From an uncultured Bacteroidota bacterium (GTDB lineage Bacteria > Bacteroidota > Bacteroidia > Chitinophagales > Chitinophagaceae), in NCBI GenBank assembly GCA_903882805.1, contig CAIRYK010000036.1, forward strand, positions 1 to 35,323: a DNA stretch of 35,323 bases, in the 5' to 3' direction. Shown here piece by piece: positions 35,039-35,323 of this stretch (position 1 is its first letter; each line of letters starts with the position of its first letter). A program made the position numbers and the translations under genes. The notes below the pieces were generated by a model, which worked only from the letters and a program-made list of their open reading frames with translations, had not been told where the DNA came from and searched no databases.

Positions 35039-35323
35039 CACAACGATACCACCCTTCGGCGGGGCTCAGGGAGATCTATGAGTTATTTTTTGAGAACAAC
35101 AACAATCAAGCCCATCTTGTAATCAAAAAAATCAAGGTTCAGAAATTACCCCACAACGATGCCACCCTTCGGTGGGGCTCAGGGAGATCTATGAGTTGTT
35201 TTTTGAGAACAACAACAATCAAGTCCATCTTGTAATCAAAAAAATCAAGGTTCAGAAACTACCCCACAACGATGCCGCCCTTCGGCGGGGCTCAGCGAGA
35301 CACCAATGAGTTATTTTTGAGAA
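35039..35323. repeat. 113-bp tandem repeat running off the window edge
   Basis: Units start at CAACGAT 35041, 35154 and 35267, an exact 113-nt period; the third unit is cut by the window end. Each carries a hairpin around CCTTCGG (CCACCCTTCGGTGGGG in unit 2, CCGCCCTTCGGCGGGG in unit 3) followed by CTCAG, then GAGTTATTTTTTGAGAA-type text and TCTTGTAATCAAAAAAATC. The period is not a multiple of three and no conserved frame was found, so it is probably noncoding. Confidence 0.85.

Noticed and set aside
35039..35323. CRISPR-like or protein-coding repeat
   Set aside because: Units are contiguous 113-bp tandems without variable spacers, and the period is not a multiple of three.

Overview
The window looks like chromosomal DNA from a gliding-type Bacteroidota, most likely Chitinophagaceae or a relative. 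The basis is a full-length SprA (type IX secretion translocon), a GldB-like lipoprotein, five secreted proteins ending in type A type IX sorting domains (T9SS CTDs), lysine-poor ribosome binding sites, several -7 boxes of the TAnnTTTG type, and a Bacteroidota-style tyrosine recombinase. No rRNA, tRNA, CRISPR array, insertion sequence with an intact transposase, or recognisable defence cluster was found.

Layout. 1-1224: the end of an unknown plus-strand gene, a 20-bp perfect terminator hairpin, copy 1 of a ~150-bp dispersed repeat, and a 5'-truncated tyrosine recombinase. 1225-2597: divergent thymidylate kinase (tmk) and a small SAM methyltransferase. 2651-6684: a sortilin-like beta-propeller secreted protein and GldB, both minus strand. 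7109-12430: a 1773-residue adhesin with a glycine-rich head, eleven ~89-residue tandem domains and a T9SS CTD. 12431-12852: a 22-bp terminator stem, repeat copy 2 and a second terminator, between convergent genes. 12853-13878: a further T9SS cargo protein. 14204-24441: ruvA, sprA and a polytopic membrane protein in one direction. 24476-26427: grpE and dnaJ (minus), separated by a long palindrome. 26831-29046: an MBL-fold hydrolase and an Atg22-like MFS transporter. 29307-30656: an NHL-repeat T9SS protein interrupted by one in-frame amber codon. 30657-31333: a 677-base intergenic stretch packed with small palindromes. 31334-32929: a secreted cytochrome c / copper type II monooxygenase fusion. 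33018-34570: a small secreted protein and an L,D-transpeptidase. 34571-35323: terminator, repeat copy 3, and a 113-bp tandem repeat running off the window.

How the genes relate. The dominant theme is export by type IX secretion: SprA is the outer-membrane channel, GldB is associated with the gliding/secretion machinery, and the sortilin-like, adhesin, 341-residue, NHL and copper-monooxygenase proteins are predicted substrates. Housekeeping genes (tmk, ruvA, grpE, dnaJ) lie between them. The least explained part is the noncoding DNA: a terminator-associated ~150-bp element with paired ends and internal hairpins, a 15-mer hairpin word in an inverted 2+2 arrangement, loop-conserved terminators, TAGATAGT arrays at gene borders, and a 113-bp tandem repeat whose hairpin shows one paired substitution. 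I see no clear new multi-gene system; the repeats are the best candidates for something undescribed.
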